Shown here: in pieces, positions 33,758 to 45,659 of the stretch
How the letters are laid out: each line of letters begins with the position of its first letter
Position numbering within the stretch: the stretch's first letter is position 1
Assembly (NCBI GenBank): GCA_003956705.1
Contig: QZCP01000186.1
Coordinates: forward strand, 1 to 64,000
DNA: 64,000 bases
Reading direction: 5' to 3'
Source: Brevipalpus yothersi
Taxonomy: Eukaryota; Arthropoda; Arachnida; Trombidiformes; Tenuipalpidae
Notes under the pieces: model-generated
Told to the model about the DNA's origin: nothing
The model's input: the letters and a program-made list of their open reading frames with translations, nothing else
Databases searched by the model: none
Program-made: the position numbers and the translations under genes

Positions 33758-34208
33758 CTTGTATTTCTCTAGATAAATTTACATTTTTCACTAATAATTT
33801 TACATATGCATCATTATCAAAAAAGCATGGGAAAGTGATACACTGTAGGGCCTGAAAGTGACCCCAAAAATTGTTTTTCGAGTCGAAGGTGTTTAAACAA
33901 ATTTTACACTTGTAATCTACAATATTAGCTTCTGTATTGTTGATTTCAATTTTAATATCTGCTAATAGATCAGTTAAACAAAAAAATACCTCTTCGTCAA
34001 AGCATAAAATGATTTCAGAGTCTGATTTCGGCCAATGTCGCTGATCATGGGCAAACCGGGACAAATCAAAATCATGGCTAGAGTTGACATTTAATGATGT
34101 GAAACAATTGTTAATTAAGATTTGTTTCGTGATATGCCATGTCTCAAACGTAAGGGCGTTGTTTAATTCTTTCGAGATCTCCTTAATATCATCTTTTGAT
34201 AACCACAT
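33744..34208 (-). CDS. non-LTR ORF1b: C2HC zinc finger protein
   Basis: 154 residues. Near the C-terminus CKICLNTFDSKNNFWGHFQ...C gives C-x2-C-x12-H-x5-C. The whole protein is a diverged duplicate of the ORF upstream (both begin MWL, share the finger spacing and a FPxFF/SPYFG-like follow-up). The ORF end overlaps the ATG of ORF2 (33757) by 14 nt in another frame, an arrangement that suits termination-reinitiation. Probably an RNA- or DNA-binding ORF1 protein. Confidence 0.7.
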   Translation of the reverse strand: MWLSKDDIKEISKELNNALTFETWHITKQILINNCFTSLNVNSSHDFDLSRFAHDQRHWPKSDSEIILCFDEEVFFCLTDLLADIKIEINNTEANIVDYKCKICLNTFDSKNNFWGHFQALQCITFPCFFDNDAYVKLLVKNVNLSREIQDGHL

Positions 34209-34211
34209 CTT

Positions 34212-34655
34212 TTAGTGAAGATGAATTTTGAAGCCTATTTTATTCAAGATACATGAAAGAAAAGTGTCTTGACCGAAATAAGGAGAGAATACAACACAGG
34301 AGAAGGTACTAAAATGTGTATGGAAATCCTCAAGATTGTCGAATTTAGTCTGACACAACTTGCATATACGTGAAATATGGATTGTGTCTTCGGTGCCTAT
34401 CAAAGTCTGATCACACAAGTTGTCAATTTCACAGATGAAGAGATGTTTCTGAAAAATAACGGCAACTTCCTCAAAGTACTCTTCGTCTAGGAAATTTTCC
34501 CGGCAAAATTTTTCAGCACTCGAAGAGTTGTCAAGTTTCCAACTCGCACGTGAGCAGGTATGGAGAAAAAGAAGCGTGTGTTTCACCAAGCGACGAGGAA
34601 CCGACAATTTGATCGCACATCCAATAACAAAAATGGACTCATTTTCTAGCCACAT
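34212..34655 (-). CDS. non-LTR ORF1a: C2HC zinc finger protein
   Basis: 147 residues, with CKLCQTKFDNLEDFHTHFS...C of identical spacing to the next ORF. A TAA stop, one AAG codon and then ATG separate it from ORF1b in the same frame (TAAAAGATG). It could be a natural stop-restart or a nonsense mutation in a single two-finger protein of about 300 residues. Confidence 0.7.
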   Translation of the reverse strand: MWLENESIFVIGCAIKLSVPRRLVKHTLLFLHTCSRASWKLDNSSSAEKFCRENFLDEEYFEEVAVIFQKHLFICEIDNLCDQTLIGTEDTIHISRICKLCQTKFDNLEDFHTHFSTFSCVVFSPYFGQDTFLSCILNKIGFKIHLH

Positions 34656-34739
34656 TTCAATAAAAAATATAAATCAATCGTTATCCAACCAATGTCGAAC
34701 AAAACTAAAATTTTCACTAACACTTTAACTTCGCTGGAA

Positions 34740-37030
34740 GAAATGCTAATGGAGGATTTCTCAGAATTTCAATTGCTGGAGAGTGTCTCGGGAACTGATC
34801 TCTGTTTTTCCATTTTCATTGCTTTCTGTTCCATTCTCCCTCCCTCTTCTCTTGTTCTAATGACAATGAGCATGAAACACAACTTCATTCGAAAATTGTA
34901 GATCATTTGAGAAGTTCATTTTTTCGGTGCTTCATCGAGCTGAAGTGAATTTCCTCTCTCTGAACTGTCATCATGATCATATCAACTGAGCTCAACTATA
35001 ATTCGATTACCTCGCTGAGTATTCACCATCATTCATCTCGAAAGGAAAGATATCAAACACTATCAGAGAAGGAATGCCTCTGCCAGTGCGTCGTTAACCT
35101 CTGCGAAAGAATATAGCTCTTCTGTTGAATATCCTACCTCAGGTTATCCGTGACATGAGTGTTGTTGATGATCGTCAAGAGGAGCTTGAAAAAAGTGTGA
35201 AATGATGAAATAATCTCTCGGTGGAAGTAATCACAATTATTCCAAACTCAAAGTTCAAGCTAAGAATTTGGATACTGAGGTGGGGCAATACAAAAATTTC
35301 AATGATATTCTGATAGTGGAAAGAGAGTCACTCAAGAAGCATGCAATCTTTTCAAAAATAGAAGTACTCTTCTAGAAACAAGTCCGAAAAGATCCCAAGA
35401 AAAAGAGTCTCGATTGCTGGCACATCAGGGTCGAATATTATGGCAACTTAATCAATTTGTGGGTGTTCCGAGGACTGAACTGAAGGATACATTCAATATC
35501 TTATGAATTCGGGAGAGAAGTCAGCACATCACGACATTGAAATAGATTTAATGTAAATCGTCATTTTGAAATTAGATTCAAAACAGTTTAAAGATTTAAA
35601 TAAGTATGGTTTAAGGAACTTAAACTGAGGCTCTCGGTATCCTAAAGCGAACTGATTCTCTTCGTGTGAAAACTTTTCAACGGCCATAGTCCAATACCCT
35701 GGAGCTAGTTTGACCCAGGACGGTAGTGCTTCTTAGGAATTTTTGTGTTCCAACGGACTGAGGGAAAGAGGAGAGAGATAAGAAAAGGTAACCAAACCTT
35801 ACAGTCTTATTCGAGAGGAAAAATCTGAAGTGATCAACATGCTGCGAAATGAATTGGAAGAAGTAAAGATGGATTAATAACAAAAACAATCATTTAACGG
35901 TTTCCTCCATACTGTCTATTCTGCATAATTTCTCTCGAATTTTCTCCAATTTCTCTCAAATAATCTTTCGTATTTTCTGAAGTTGAATTTTCTCATGGAA
36001 TTCTCTCCAAAATAACAATGATTCACAAATATGATGCTCTCATCATTTCACCCATCAACATCTTAATGTTCTGGTTTCATCGATTTGATATACAATATGC
36101 TGGTAAGATCCTATTACATGTAAACGAAAACACCCTCTATTCAAAGCTTGTTCCTATGAACCATCTCTTTTACTACTTTTGGCCTCTCTCTCTTCCTTTC
36201 TCTCTTGTTATCTCGACCCTTACAAATTCTTTCTCTCCACCGGCTGAAGCATTCTTTCAGGGCATGGATCAAAGCTTTGCTCAGAGGGAAGGCATGCAAA
36301 ACAAACAGACGTTTCTCTTCTAATTATATATGTACTGTCGATCACATGTGTTGATCTGTTTTTGACTATTATCTTTTCGTATTTTTTCTCCCATTCTTGG
36401 CCACTCGAATGGATTGTTTGAAGTAAAAATGACTCGAGAAAAGGAGTGAGATTGAGAGAAAAGACGAATCTCAGATTCAGGATAATTTTGACCTAAACTA
36501 TCGCTAGCATCCAACAAGATAAGAGTGTAATTAATCTACGCGCTTGATAGATAAGCTCATTAGATCCTGCTAAGAGAAAAGCTTCATCATGAAGTGGAAT
36601 AGATAGTGAAAAATTCGAAAGTGAATGTTCACGCACTCCTGAGAGGAGGAAATAAAAGGCAGCGAAAGAGAGAGAGAAAGAAGAAGGCAATTACTTGGGT
36701 GAAGAGATTGATGAAGATAGGAGGAGGAAGAAAGTGGTGGAGGTGTTAAAGTGTAACAATCCAGATCTTTTTTTCATTCTTCCTCTAATTTGCTAGACCC
36801 ATTTTGCTGTCGTTTAGTGGCAGAAGTTCAAGTTGAGAGCAGCTCCTGATTTTGGTATCAAGTGGTGTGCAATAAAGAAAGCACGTGAGGTCGGACTCAA
36901 CTCTTTCAGAGCATCACATTGGTGGTCGAGTTCTTTCAAGAAAAATAATCGAATTGTACTTGGATACTTGCTGATTTAAAAGAGAGAATAGATAACTCTG
37001 CAACAATCTTTCATCTGGACTTTACCGATA
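34740..37030. other. intergenic, no gene recognised
   Basis: AT-rich, short unassigned ORFs only. Confidence 0.4.
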
Positions 37031-37039
37031 CTATTTATG

Positions 37040-37330
37040 ACAAAGGACAATAGTCAAAAACAGCCATCCTCGGCCCTAGCTCGGATTCATCTGAAACTTC
37101 CTTTTTCTTATTTATTTTTTGATAAAAAGCCCATTGGTGCTACTTTGAGCCTTGTGAAACGTTCCATTCTAGAAATATGAGTGCTAACATTCTGAAGCCT
37201 GATTTTATCAGGAGAAATCTGAAACTCATTCGATCAGCATGAAACTCCGTTTTCGTGGGAGCGAGTGCTTTGTTACACTCTCTATGAATGAGAACGACGA
37301 GATGGAATCATGAATTAATCACGCATGGAG
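37040..37330. repeat. single diverged foldback arm
   Basis: Starts GGACAATAGTCAAAAACAGC, then CTCGGCCCTAGCTCGGATTC, and continues with recognisable similarity to the arms at 12764-13067 (for example ATATGAGTGCTAACATT). No partner arm was found nearby. Confidence 0.6.
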
Positions 37331-38612
37331 ATAAACTACATTCTTGTTTTAAAATGTCATATCTCCGACAATGCTCCGATCTTATCATGAAACAAGCATG
37401 GTAGATACCTCATTTTTGAACATAATGTTCATAAAGTTTCAGCGCACTAGCTGGACGCTTCCATCATTTGCAGTTCTGGCGAATGAGTTTGGGCTATGTT
37501 TTATATCTTATGGGCACTTTGAAAGAATGATATCTTCGAACAAGAATTATTGGAATTAATTGATAATGACTCTATCTACCATCTCGTAGAATGTCCATCA
37601 TTGTGGATCATAGTATCGAGACGATCATTCTTTGAGTCGATGAATGGTCTACAGTAATTTGAATTTGCATTTTTTGAGTCACAATTTATAGAAGTTATTC
37701 TCATATTTAATCAGGGGAATTCGTATCAGTTTCATCATAGAGTAACTCTCTCCTAGTATCACCCCAAATGTTTCCCAAATGTTTCCCATGTTGTTTATTT
37801 TGTTTGATCACTTTTTTCATCGATTACCGATAGTGTCAATATGTTCCCTCAGCTCATCGGAAAAGTAATCATCAACATGTTAAAATAAAAGACCGTCTCT
37901 ACTATCGAGTTTTGTTGGATGAATTGGTTGATAATATGACTCTTCATTCTGAGCTTCCATCCTAGATTGAAAGAGAGAGTAAAAGAGAGGGAGTGATAAG
38001 CAAATAAAATAAAGGTGAAATTAGGTCGTTTCAGTGAAAAAGTGAGATAAAAATAAAGTGTAGATGATTTGTTGTTTTTTTTCAAAAATATAAATATGTA
38101 CTGATCAGGAATTCAAAGTTTGAAGAGAACTTCATACGAGAAGAAAAATTCACTGTACTATGCTGATAGCTGAAGGGGATATCATCAACCAATTTTCTTC
38201 AGATTGCAAATCTGTCAGGGGAAGAGATTGAACTAAATTTATCAGACAGAGGAAGACAGATCAATCAGGGTGATCAATTTTCTCAGAGGGACTTCTGCTG
38301 ATATTGAAAATGTTCTATAGAAAGTAAGGAGTGGTCAAAAACGATGTTGCAATTCAGAATAACAATTTTCAGTAGCATGAGTTCCAATTTCAACCCAATT
38401 TCTTGAGTAATAAATATCCAAACCGTATGGGCGTACATGGCTTAGAGAATTCTAGAGGCTATTCAAGATATTTGAAACTTTGTTCAATCCAGAATAAATG
38501 CGAGGTCCTATTAACAGAGATTCTCATTCATATATCTCATACCTAGAATAATGCATTCGGAAGACAGTTATCTTTCAAAATAGAAAGATCTCTTCTCAAC
38601 TTTATCGTAACT

Positions 38613-39471
38613 ATGTATTCTCGTGGATTTCTTTTGAACATGCTGGTTCAATCCACTTTTCTTGGGTTTGTGCGTTCGGGTACCCTCCCAAGCCTGGTCA
38701 AACCAAACCATTCTCATTTCACGGACGGAGAATTGACCAGTATCATGAAGGTTCCTTATCAGGTGCAAGTGATAGAAAAATCAGTCAAAAAGAGTGAACT
38801 ACGTTGTGGAGGTTCTATTCTAACTCCTCGTTTTATTCTAATAGCTGCTCATTGTGTTGCTTATTGGAAAAACCTTTATCTTACATGAAAGTAGCTATCG
38901 GGTCTGGTAGTCTTCATGAACTGTTGAGGAACCCAAGCAAACACTACAGCGTGGGTACTGCAACCATTTCTCCAGGATATCACACGAATAGAATGATAAC
39001 TTTTGGAGACTGCGATTCTTTCCCTTATAAAGTCTCTTGACATGAACCAGTCTGGTTATAGAGCCTAACCGGTGTCACTAGCTGATAAATCTTATGCTGG
39101 TAAAAATGCTATCGCAAGCGGATTTGGGCAGATGCCTGAATCAGCAGTATTCCTCAGACCAGTTGAGATGCCAATCGTTACCAATGACCAGAGCAAGACA
39201 GAATTTGATAAACTCTAAGTTGAAAAGCTCATCATAGATGATTCAATGCTTTGTACGGGTAGTATTGAGAATAATGATGCTTCACCAGGTGATTCTGGAG
39301 GAGCTTTGGTTGTTAAAGAGAATGGCCGATTTATGCAAGTTGGAGTGGTATCTTGGGGCCATCTTGTTACCAAAGGTCCTAACTCACCTATTTCCTTGTA
39401 GCTTATAGTGTTTTTGGTAATGTTTCATATACTCGTGGCTGAATTGAATCAATAATCAAATCATCCGAATA
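38613..39471 (+). pseudogene. full-length trypsin-like protease pseudogene
   Basis: Collinear with 879-1754 from MYSRGFLLNM to the terminal IIKSSE-like end. A 1-nt loss near 38868 (TATTGGAAAAAC instead of TATTGGGAAAAAC) and a further loss near 39012 shift the frame; stops follow (near 39067 and 39217), and the Cys of TNDQC is Ser. His and Ser motifs are still readable at DNA level. The leader and upstream 400 bp match those of the gene at 44774. Confidence 0.9.
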
Positions 39472-39479
39472 ATCTTAGA

Positions 39480-40660
39480 AAGCCTATGAAATTCGTCTGA
39501 GCTTTGTTTTGATGAACTGATTCATTCAGATCATAGCTGCTCTATCACTTTTCTCAGTTACCTTCGAAACGCTTTTTCAACTCACCCCATCAGTCCCGAA
39601 GTTCAATCTTCACGTTGGTCAATTTACCTCCTTTTTTGATAAGAGATCTAGCCAAGATGATCCATACATTTCTTTTGGGACTTTCCTGATATATCCATTT
39701 TATCAATACAAGAATTCTTGACAAACAGACCATATATTCAAGATAACAAGCTTGTCTCATTTCTTGTACCTAATATCTGTCAGATAACCTGATATCATAA
39801 TATATCAGGTTATACAAGATGTTGATCTCATATACCAGCTTCGGCTTTCCTGATCAAAGATTATCAATTCTCTTAGGCTCTTAATATCGAAATGTTTATC
39901 TTCAAATATTGTACCAGAAGAATGTTCATTAAAATTCTGAGTCAAAATACAGTATTAATAATATAGTGCTATTCTTAGGCAATCTACAAGTACACTGAAA
40001 GCATGAAATCATTGTAATCAAAAATATAATTCAACGATTCTAATGAACTGAACTAAAACATTATTTTTTGCTTCTCATTCGATATTCCTCTAATCATGTC
40101 ACCAGAAGCTATGAAATATCGATAATCAAAGACACTGGGTGGTACTGATATACAGAAATCCATGGAACGTTTGTCATAGGTACTCTGGGAATAAAAAGGC
40201 GATCAATATTTTTTATAATGTAAGGTGTCTGGGAGTAGGTTCATTTTCTGCTCATAGTCTTATATAATACATAAATACAATATTGATCACTTGACACCTT
40301 ATACTGCCTCTACCACCTTTTATAGACTGAGCCTCATAAAAAAAGAGGACCTTATAGATGAAAGGGAGATAGTCTTTGAAAATAACTGATAAAATTCGAC
40401 GAATCAAGAACTGATTAAATAAAGAGGGAAAACTAGTCACATAGGCCCAATTTTTAGCAAATATTTTGGATCCTCCACTCAACAATCCACCTAATTTTTC
40501 TAATTCTTAATGAGCGTGAAACTAGTTCTTGTTATGGGATTCAGAGGAGTGATTTAAGAGCAAACAGCACTGCAAGACAAGAAATCTCTTCATTCCACTT
40601 TGTAGCATTAAAAACACGAGATGAATTTTTTCACCCTTATCAATCAAATAAACTGGATCG
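39480..40660. other. protease 3' flank repeat and unassigned DNA
   Basis: 39480-40020 shares blocks with 9540-10080 and 45660-46150. The rest has no recognisable gene. Confidence 0.45.
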
Positions 40661-40689
40661 ATTTCGAAATGAGTGTTGAAGGTGAAAAA

Positions 40690-40865
40690 GACAGTGGCCA
40701 AAGAGAATGACCAATTTATCCAAATTGGACTGGTCACTGGAGGTCTACCCAAAGACAAATATCCCGATCTACCTCCCTTCGAGGAAGCTTATGGAATATT
40801 TGCTAATTTTTCATATGCTCGTCCCTGGATAGAGGAAATTATCAAATCATCAATCATCAAGATAA
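40690..40865 (+). pseudogene. 3'-terminal protease fragment
   Basis: Encodes KENDQFIQIGLVTGGLPKDK to RPWIEEIIKSS, nearly identical to the end of 7668-7995; no active-site Ser remains. Downstream DNA to about 41530 matches 7996-8650. Confidence 0.85.
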
Positions 40866-41534
40866 TCACCAAAGTTTTACAAGTGAATTCGTGCCAATTG
40901 ATTTTCTCTTTATATTTAGCTATTGAGTCTCTGATGCTGTTCTAGTTAATCAGCATGATATTGAAAGTTAGTTTTTTAATGTGACCATCGCATATATGGT
41001 TCTGTTTTTGATTCTCTATCAGAAAAAGGAAAAGAAAGAGAATCAATAGTCTTTTCATGCAAATTGCACAATCTCGATAAAAGATTAATAGTTTTGACAT
41101 TCAACCTAGAAGTGCTCAGCATTTGAGATTTTTCTTCGGCAAATCATTTTAGCTATATGGGTTATAACCTGAGAATATTCAAAGGGAACAGTAGAATCCT
41201 GGAGAGATAATTTTCCAGAAAATTTTTCGCTGTTCGTCAGAATATTAGGAAGGGTCATGAACAATGTTGCGAGTCAAAATGAGCATTCTCAGGAAATGAG
41301 CTTAAATCTTAACCCAATTCTCCCAGGAACATAATATTTGAGCCATATGGGTATCTATGTTGTTGAAAAATTCTATAAGCTATTCAGGAGACTGGAAATT
41401 TTGTTCAATGCAGAATAAATGCGTAGCTCCATTCCGAACAATTCTCATTTACAATTTCTTGAGCCATAAATGAGGCAGTCAGAGTACAATTGCCCGTTTA
41501 AATAGACTGATCTTTTCTCAACTCCATTGTAGAC

Positions 41535-42392
41535 ATGTTTTCTTATGGAGCTCAATTCCTGGTTCAATTGACTGTTTTTGTTGTGCAATCGAGTGCTATT
41601 TCAAGACACATCAAACCAAATCATTCTCTTATTATGGATGGGGAAATAACTAGCATCTCTAAGGTTCCTTATCAGGTACAACTAATAATGCCCGGTTGGT
41701 CCTCGATGTGGTGCGGAGGCTCCATTCTAACTCCTAAGCTTATTCTCACGGCTGGTCATTGTATCCGAAATAATTTGACAAAACCTGCTTCATGGGTGAA
41801 AGTAGCTATCGGATCAAGTAGCTTCCATGGTTTAACAACTGACCCTAGCAAGCAATATACTGTGCAGGCTGGAGTCGTTCATCCCAATTATCACTTAGAC
41901 AAATCAAAGCTTGTAGCTTGGGCAGATTTTGCAATCCTTTTCCTGGCAAAGCCCTTGAATATGAATCAGCGTGGTTATGAAGCACAACCAGTGTCACTAG
42001 CTGATAGATCTTATGCTGGTAGGATCGGCATTGTGAGTGGATTCGGACAGATGCCTGAATTACCGGAATTTTTGAGATCAGCTGAGATGCCAATCGTTAC
42101 TAACGAAGAGTGCCAAGAAGCGTTTAAGAAGATAAATCCTAAGATCCCCATTGATAATTCGATGCTTTGTGCTGGCAGTCTTGATGATAACAAAGATCCC
42201 AATAATGGTGATTCTGGAGGACCTCTGGTTGTTAGAGAAAATGGCAAATTTGTGCAAGTTGGAGTGGCCTCTTGGATTGTATCGATTCCCAAACCCCATG
42301 AGCAGTTCTCCTCAGCGGCTGCTTATACTGTTTTCGCGAATATTTCTTATGCTCGGCCTTGGATAGAGTCAATTATCAAATCATCAGGATAA
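41535..42392 (+). CDS. secreted trypsin-like serine protease (S1 family)
   Basis: 285 residues, single exon, the most diverged intact member of the cluster. Hydrophobic start, predicted mature Ile33 (IMDGE) preceded by Leu, so no basic activation site. Triad His75 (TAGHC), Asp131 (ADFAIL), Ser227 (GDSGGP). Asp221 at the pocket base predicts Lys/Arg specificity. Cys pairs 42-58 and 168-182 kept, 191-220 absent. An insertion relative to paralogues lies near the C-terminus (residues 253-263, Pro/Ser/Ala-rich). Its leader is conserved. Confidence 0.92.
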   Translation: MFSYGAQFLVQLTVFVVQSSAISRHIKPNHSLIMDGEITSISKVPYQVQLIMPGWSSMWCGGSILTPKLILTAGHCIRNNLTKPASWVKVAIGSSSFHGLTTDPSKQYTVQAGVVHPNYHLDKSKLVAWADFAILFLAKPLNMNQRGYEAQPVSLADRSYAGRIGIVSGFGQMPELPEFLRSAEMPIVTNEECQEAFKKINPKIPIDNSMLCAGSLDDNKDPNNGDSGGPLVVRENGKFVQVGVASWIVSIPKPHEQFSSAAAYTVFANISYARPWIESIIKSSG

Positions 42393-42783
42393 TTCCCAAG
42401 TTTGGCAGTTGGAATTTCATTGTTCGATTTTCTTCTTCTATTTCAATGCAAAGTTTATGATAATATCATATTTAGTCAAGATGACTTTGAAATCGCAATC
42501 TGTAAGATGAACAACCCATACATGATATTGTTTTTTTCAAGAGGGAGAAAATGGATGTACAGTGACAAGTACGCTTAACTTAATTTTTTATTGAAGCGAT
42601 CGCTTTCATGCAAGTTTACATGACTTCAAAAACCACATCTTTCCAAGTAACTAACAATTTTCCATGAAGAAACTTGATCCCAAGCTTCACTAATCCACTT
42701 AGTTAAATCTAATAAGCTGAATAATTTGAGAGCATTTTCGATAGATTCATCACTTTCCGCCATCGGAACCAGAAAGCCATTCA

Positions 42784-43020
42784 CTAGATTGGAATCCTCA
42801 TCCTTGAAGTATTTGATTGTCCCTTATCCAGAGGCTGTGTTCGAGGAGTTGTGTTTTTTGGTGAGAAATGAATTTTAAAATTGTTCAAAACTTTTTTTTC
42901 ATCTACGTGAGACAGTAAATTGTCCATAAAAAGAAAAATTTCTCCTCTTTCACTCAATTGCCAGCTCCCACCCTTTGTAGGCAGCCAAGTGCTATAAATC
43001 TTGCAGGTATCATGTTCCAT
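42784..43020 (-). pseudogene. Tigger/pogo-like transposase fragment
   Basis: IFLFMDNLLSHVD then PKNTTPRTQPLDKG: the second catalytic Asp motif (MDNxxxH) and the NTTxxxQPLDxG motif of DDE_1-type transposases, in order and near normal spacing. No other part was found. Confidence 0.8.
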
Positions 43021-43389
43021 GAATGATATGGTACAACTAGTGCTGAGCCCTTCTCTTGAGTTTATAGGTGGAGATATAATTCAAGGGGAAAATTAACGAA
43101 CTCTACTTGATTGGCAATCCAATCGGCAGAATAACATTCCATGTTCATGTGCACTTCTTACTCCCACAGTGAGACTTGTTCTTTTGCTCATACTGCCTTC
43201 TCTTTCTTTCCATTTTTCTCTCTATTTCCTAGCTATTGATACTTCCATATTACACCTCCTTGGTGGTCATTCGTTTGCCTGATGATCATGAATTCTATCC
43301 AATATTGATCGAGTGAATCTCGCATCAGTTTTCATGAATTCACCATTCTCATTAATGTTCATGAGCTGTTTCATCTGTCCTTCTTTCTC

Positions 43390-43610
43390 TCACTCGATGC
43401 TTTGGGTCTCGGAAATAACAAAGACGTTTCATTAGGTAATTCTGGATGATCTTCAATTTTCGAAGGGAATTTGTGCAAGTAGTAGGGGCCTCTTTGGGTT
43501 ACTTTGGGCTCTCAAATTCTAGTAAATCTAGCTCTCTTAGAGATTATGAGGCTTTTGCTGATATTTTATATGCTACCCCCTGCCTAGGGTCAATTCATCA
43601 AGTTTTGAAC
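43390..43610 (+). pseudogene. protease 3' fragment
   Basis: DNA resembling the Ser-loop region (GGAAATAACAAAGACGTTTC, then TTAGGTAATTCTGGATGATC, where the active Ser codon context is broken), followed by REFVQVVGASLGYFG and AFADILYATP. Frameshifted and truncated. Confidence 0.7.
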
Positions 43611-43859
43611 GCTGAGTTATATCGTTTAATTGGCTCTATTCATGTATTCCAATGCTATATTTCTGATAGTGTTATATTTAATCAAAATGATTTTGAGGGA
43701 AAATTTGGCTTATATTAATAAAACTTCTGTCTCGACTATCAACTCCTGTAGTTTAACCTTACCAGTCAAAATGAGGTCATGTTTCTATCCTGGAGCAGGA
43801 AGCTACAATTTGGAGCTGAACAAATCAGCCATAAGATGGATAGCACATACTCATTAACG

Positions 43860-44560
43860 TTTCCAAATTTTTCCTCTTAAAAAGGGAAGGAAGAATAAAC
43901 TTTTTCAAGAAAACTATTGCAATCTTGGTATCAGCTTATTGATCTTCACGTTTAACCAATAAATGGCTCGGAATTTGGAATATTTGCTTCACGAGGTATT
44001 TCAGATAAACAGAAAATATTCCGAAAGAGAGAAGTAAAATTCCTAGTTCTGTGGATGAGAATTTCCTGGATCTTAACTTAAATGAATGAGAGTGTTCGTT
44101 CATGCATTTCAATGATCATTATAATCATTATAGGCGATTGTTTATAAATATTCAAGGAATATCCAGGAAGGAGGGCCAAAAAATTCGTTCTTTTTCATAA
44201 CTTTCCAAGATTATGGTATAAGTTTCCATAAATCCTCTTCCAGGACCTATCAGGAGCTTATTCTCATCTCTCGCGCAAAAGAGAAGGCGAACTGTGAACT
44301 GTAATATGTTATTAGGTAACGAAAGGATCATCAATCGATTTTTTGTAGACTCCAAATCTGCTAGTAGGCAAGATTGGACTAAATCATTTAGATGGAGGAA
44401 GGGAAAACGAGAAAAAGAGAAATCAATCTAAGACCAATTTTCTCAGAGGGACTTCCGCTGATATTCAAAATGTTCTATAAAAAGCAAGAAGTGGTCAAAA
44501 ACGATGTTGCAAGTCAGAATAACAATTTTCAGTAGCATTAGTTTCAATCTCAACCCAATT
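43860..44560. other. intergenic; upstream block shared with 38100-38390
   Basis: 44440-44560 matches 38280-38390 (for example GTCAAAAACGATGTTGCA), extending the conserved upstream region of these two copies. A TATAAA lies near 44476; its use is unknown. Confidence 0.4.
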
Positions 44561-44773
44561 TCTTGAGTAACATAATATCCAAACCGTATGGGCGTACATG
44601 GCTTGAAAAATTTTAGAGGCTATTCGAGAGGCTTGAAATTTCACTCAATGCAGATTAAAGGCATAGCCTTATTCGGAGCAATTCTCATTCAAATATTCCA
44701 TACCCTGAATAACGCATTTGGAAGACAGTTTTTTTTCAAAATAGAAAGATCTTTTCTTAACCCCATCGTAAAC

Positions 44774-45649
44774 ATGTATTCTCGTCGATTTCTTTTGAAC
44801 ATGCCTTTTGTTCAATTCATTGCTTTTGGTTTTGTGCAACCAATTGCCCTCTCAAGACACATGAAACCAAACCGTTCTCATATCATGAATGGAGAATTGA
44901 CCAGCATCAAAAAGATTCCTTATCAGGTACAGCTGATTGAAAAATCTATCAGAATTAATGAGAGCAGCCTGATCTGTGGAGGCTCTATTCTAACTCCTCG
45001 ACTCATTCTAACAGCTGCTCATTGTGTGGTTAGTTGGAAAAACCATTCATTCGACTTGCTAGTAGCTATCGGATCAGGTAGTCTTTATCAACTATTGAAG
45101 AACCCAAGCAAACTATACACTATAAGCAGTGCAGCCATTTATCCGAGCTATCATTCAAATGGGCTTGCAGCTTTTGGAGACTTTGCGATTCTTTCCTTGG
45201 CAAAGCCTCTAAATATGAGCCAGCCTGGTTACAAAGCCCAAACAGTATGTTTAGCTGATAGATCTTATGTTGGTAAAAATGCTATTGTAAGCGGATTTGG
45301 AGACTTACCTGAAGACGCACAGTATCTGAGGTCAGTTGAGATACCAATCGTTACTAATGACCAGTGTAAGGAAGCATTCGATAAGCTTAATAAGAACAAG
45401 CTTATCATAGACGATTCGATGCTCTGTGCGGGTAGTCTTGAGAATAACAAAGGTGTTTCATCAGGTGATTCTGGAGGACCTTTAGTTGTCAAAGAAAATG
45501 GCTGGTTTGTACAAGTCGGAGTGGTATCTTGGGGTCATTTTGTTGGCAAAGGTTTTGATTTACCTGACCTCCATGGAGCTTATAGCGTTTTTGCTAATAT
45601 TTCATGTGCTCGTGATTGGATCGAGTCAATTATCAAATCATCTGGATAA
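44774..45649 (+). CDS. secreted S1 serine protease with altered specificity pocket
   Basis: 291 residues. The frame is open back to 44588, but ATG 44774 aligns with the family start. Mature start Ile37 (IMNGE). Triad His83, Asp136, Ser233 intact. Position 227, equal to chymotrypsin 189, is Gly (NNKGVSSGDSGG) where the three sister genes have Asp, so Lys/Arg preference is probably lost. Extra Cys159 (TVCLAD) and Cys278 (ISCARD), absent from sisters, may form an additional bond. Leader and 3' flank are conserved. Confidence 0.92.
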   Translation: MYSRRFLLNMPFVQFIAFGFVQPIALSRHMKPNRSHIMNGELTSIKKIPYQVQLIEKSIRINESSLICGGSILTPRLILTAAHCVVSWKNHSFDLLVAIGSGSLYQLLKNPSKLYTISSAAIYPSYHSNGLAAFGDFAILSLAKPLNMSQPGYKAQTVCLADRSYVGKNAIVSGFGDLPEDAQYLRSVEIPIVTNDQCKEAFDKLNKNKLIIDDSMLCAGSLENNKGVSSGDSGGPLVVKENGWFVQVGVVSWGHFVGKGFDLPDLHGAYSVFANISCARDWIESIIKSSG

Positions 45650-45659
45650 TCCAATTAGG

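Larger units (their letters stand above)
29050..34690 (-). mobile_element. APE-type non-LTR retrotransposon (extent approximate)
   Basis: ORF1a, ORF1b, ORF2 and the PHD/PWWP ORF are packed head-to-tail on the minus strand with gaps or overlaps of 66 nt or less. AATAAA-type signals lie downstream (minus strand, near 29255). No poly-A tail or target duplication was identified, and the 3' side abuts the palindrome, so ends are approximate. Confidence 0.7.
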
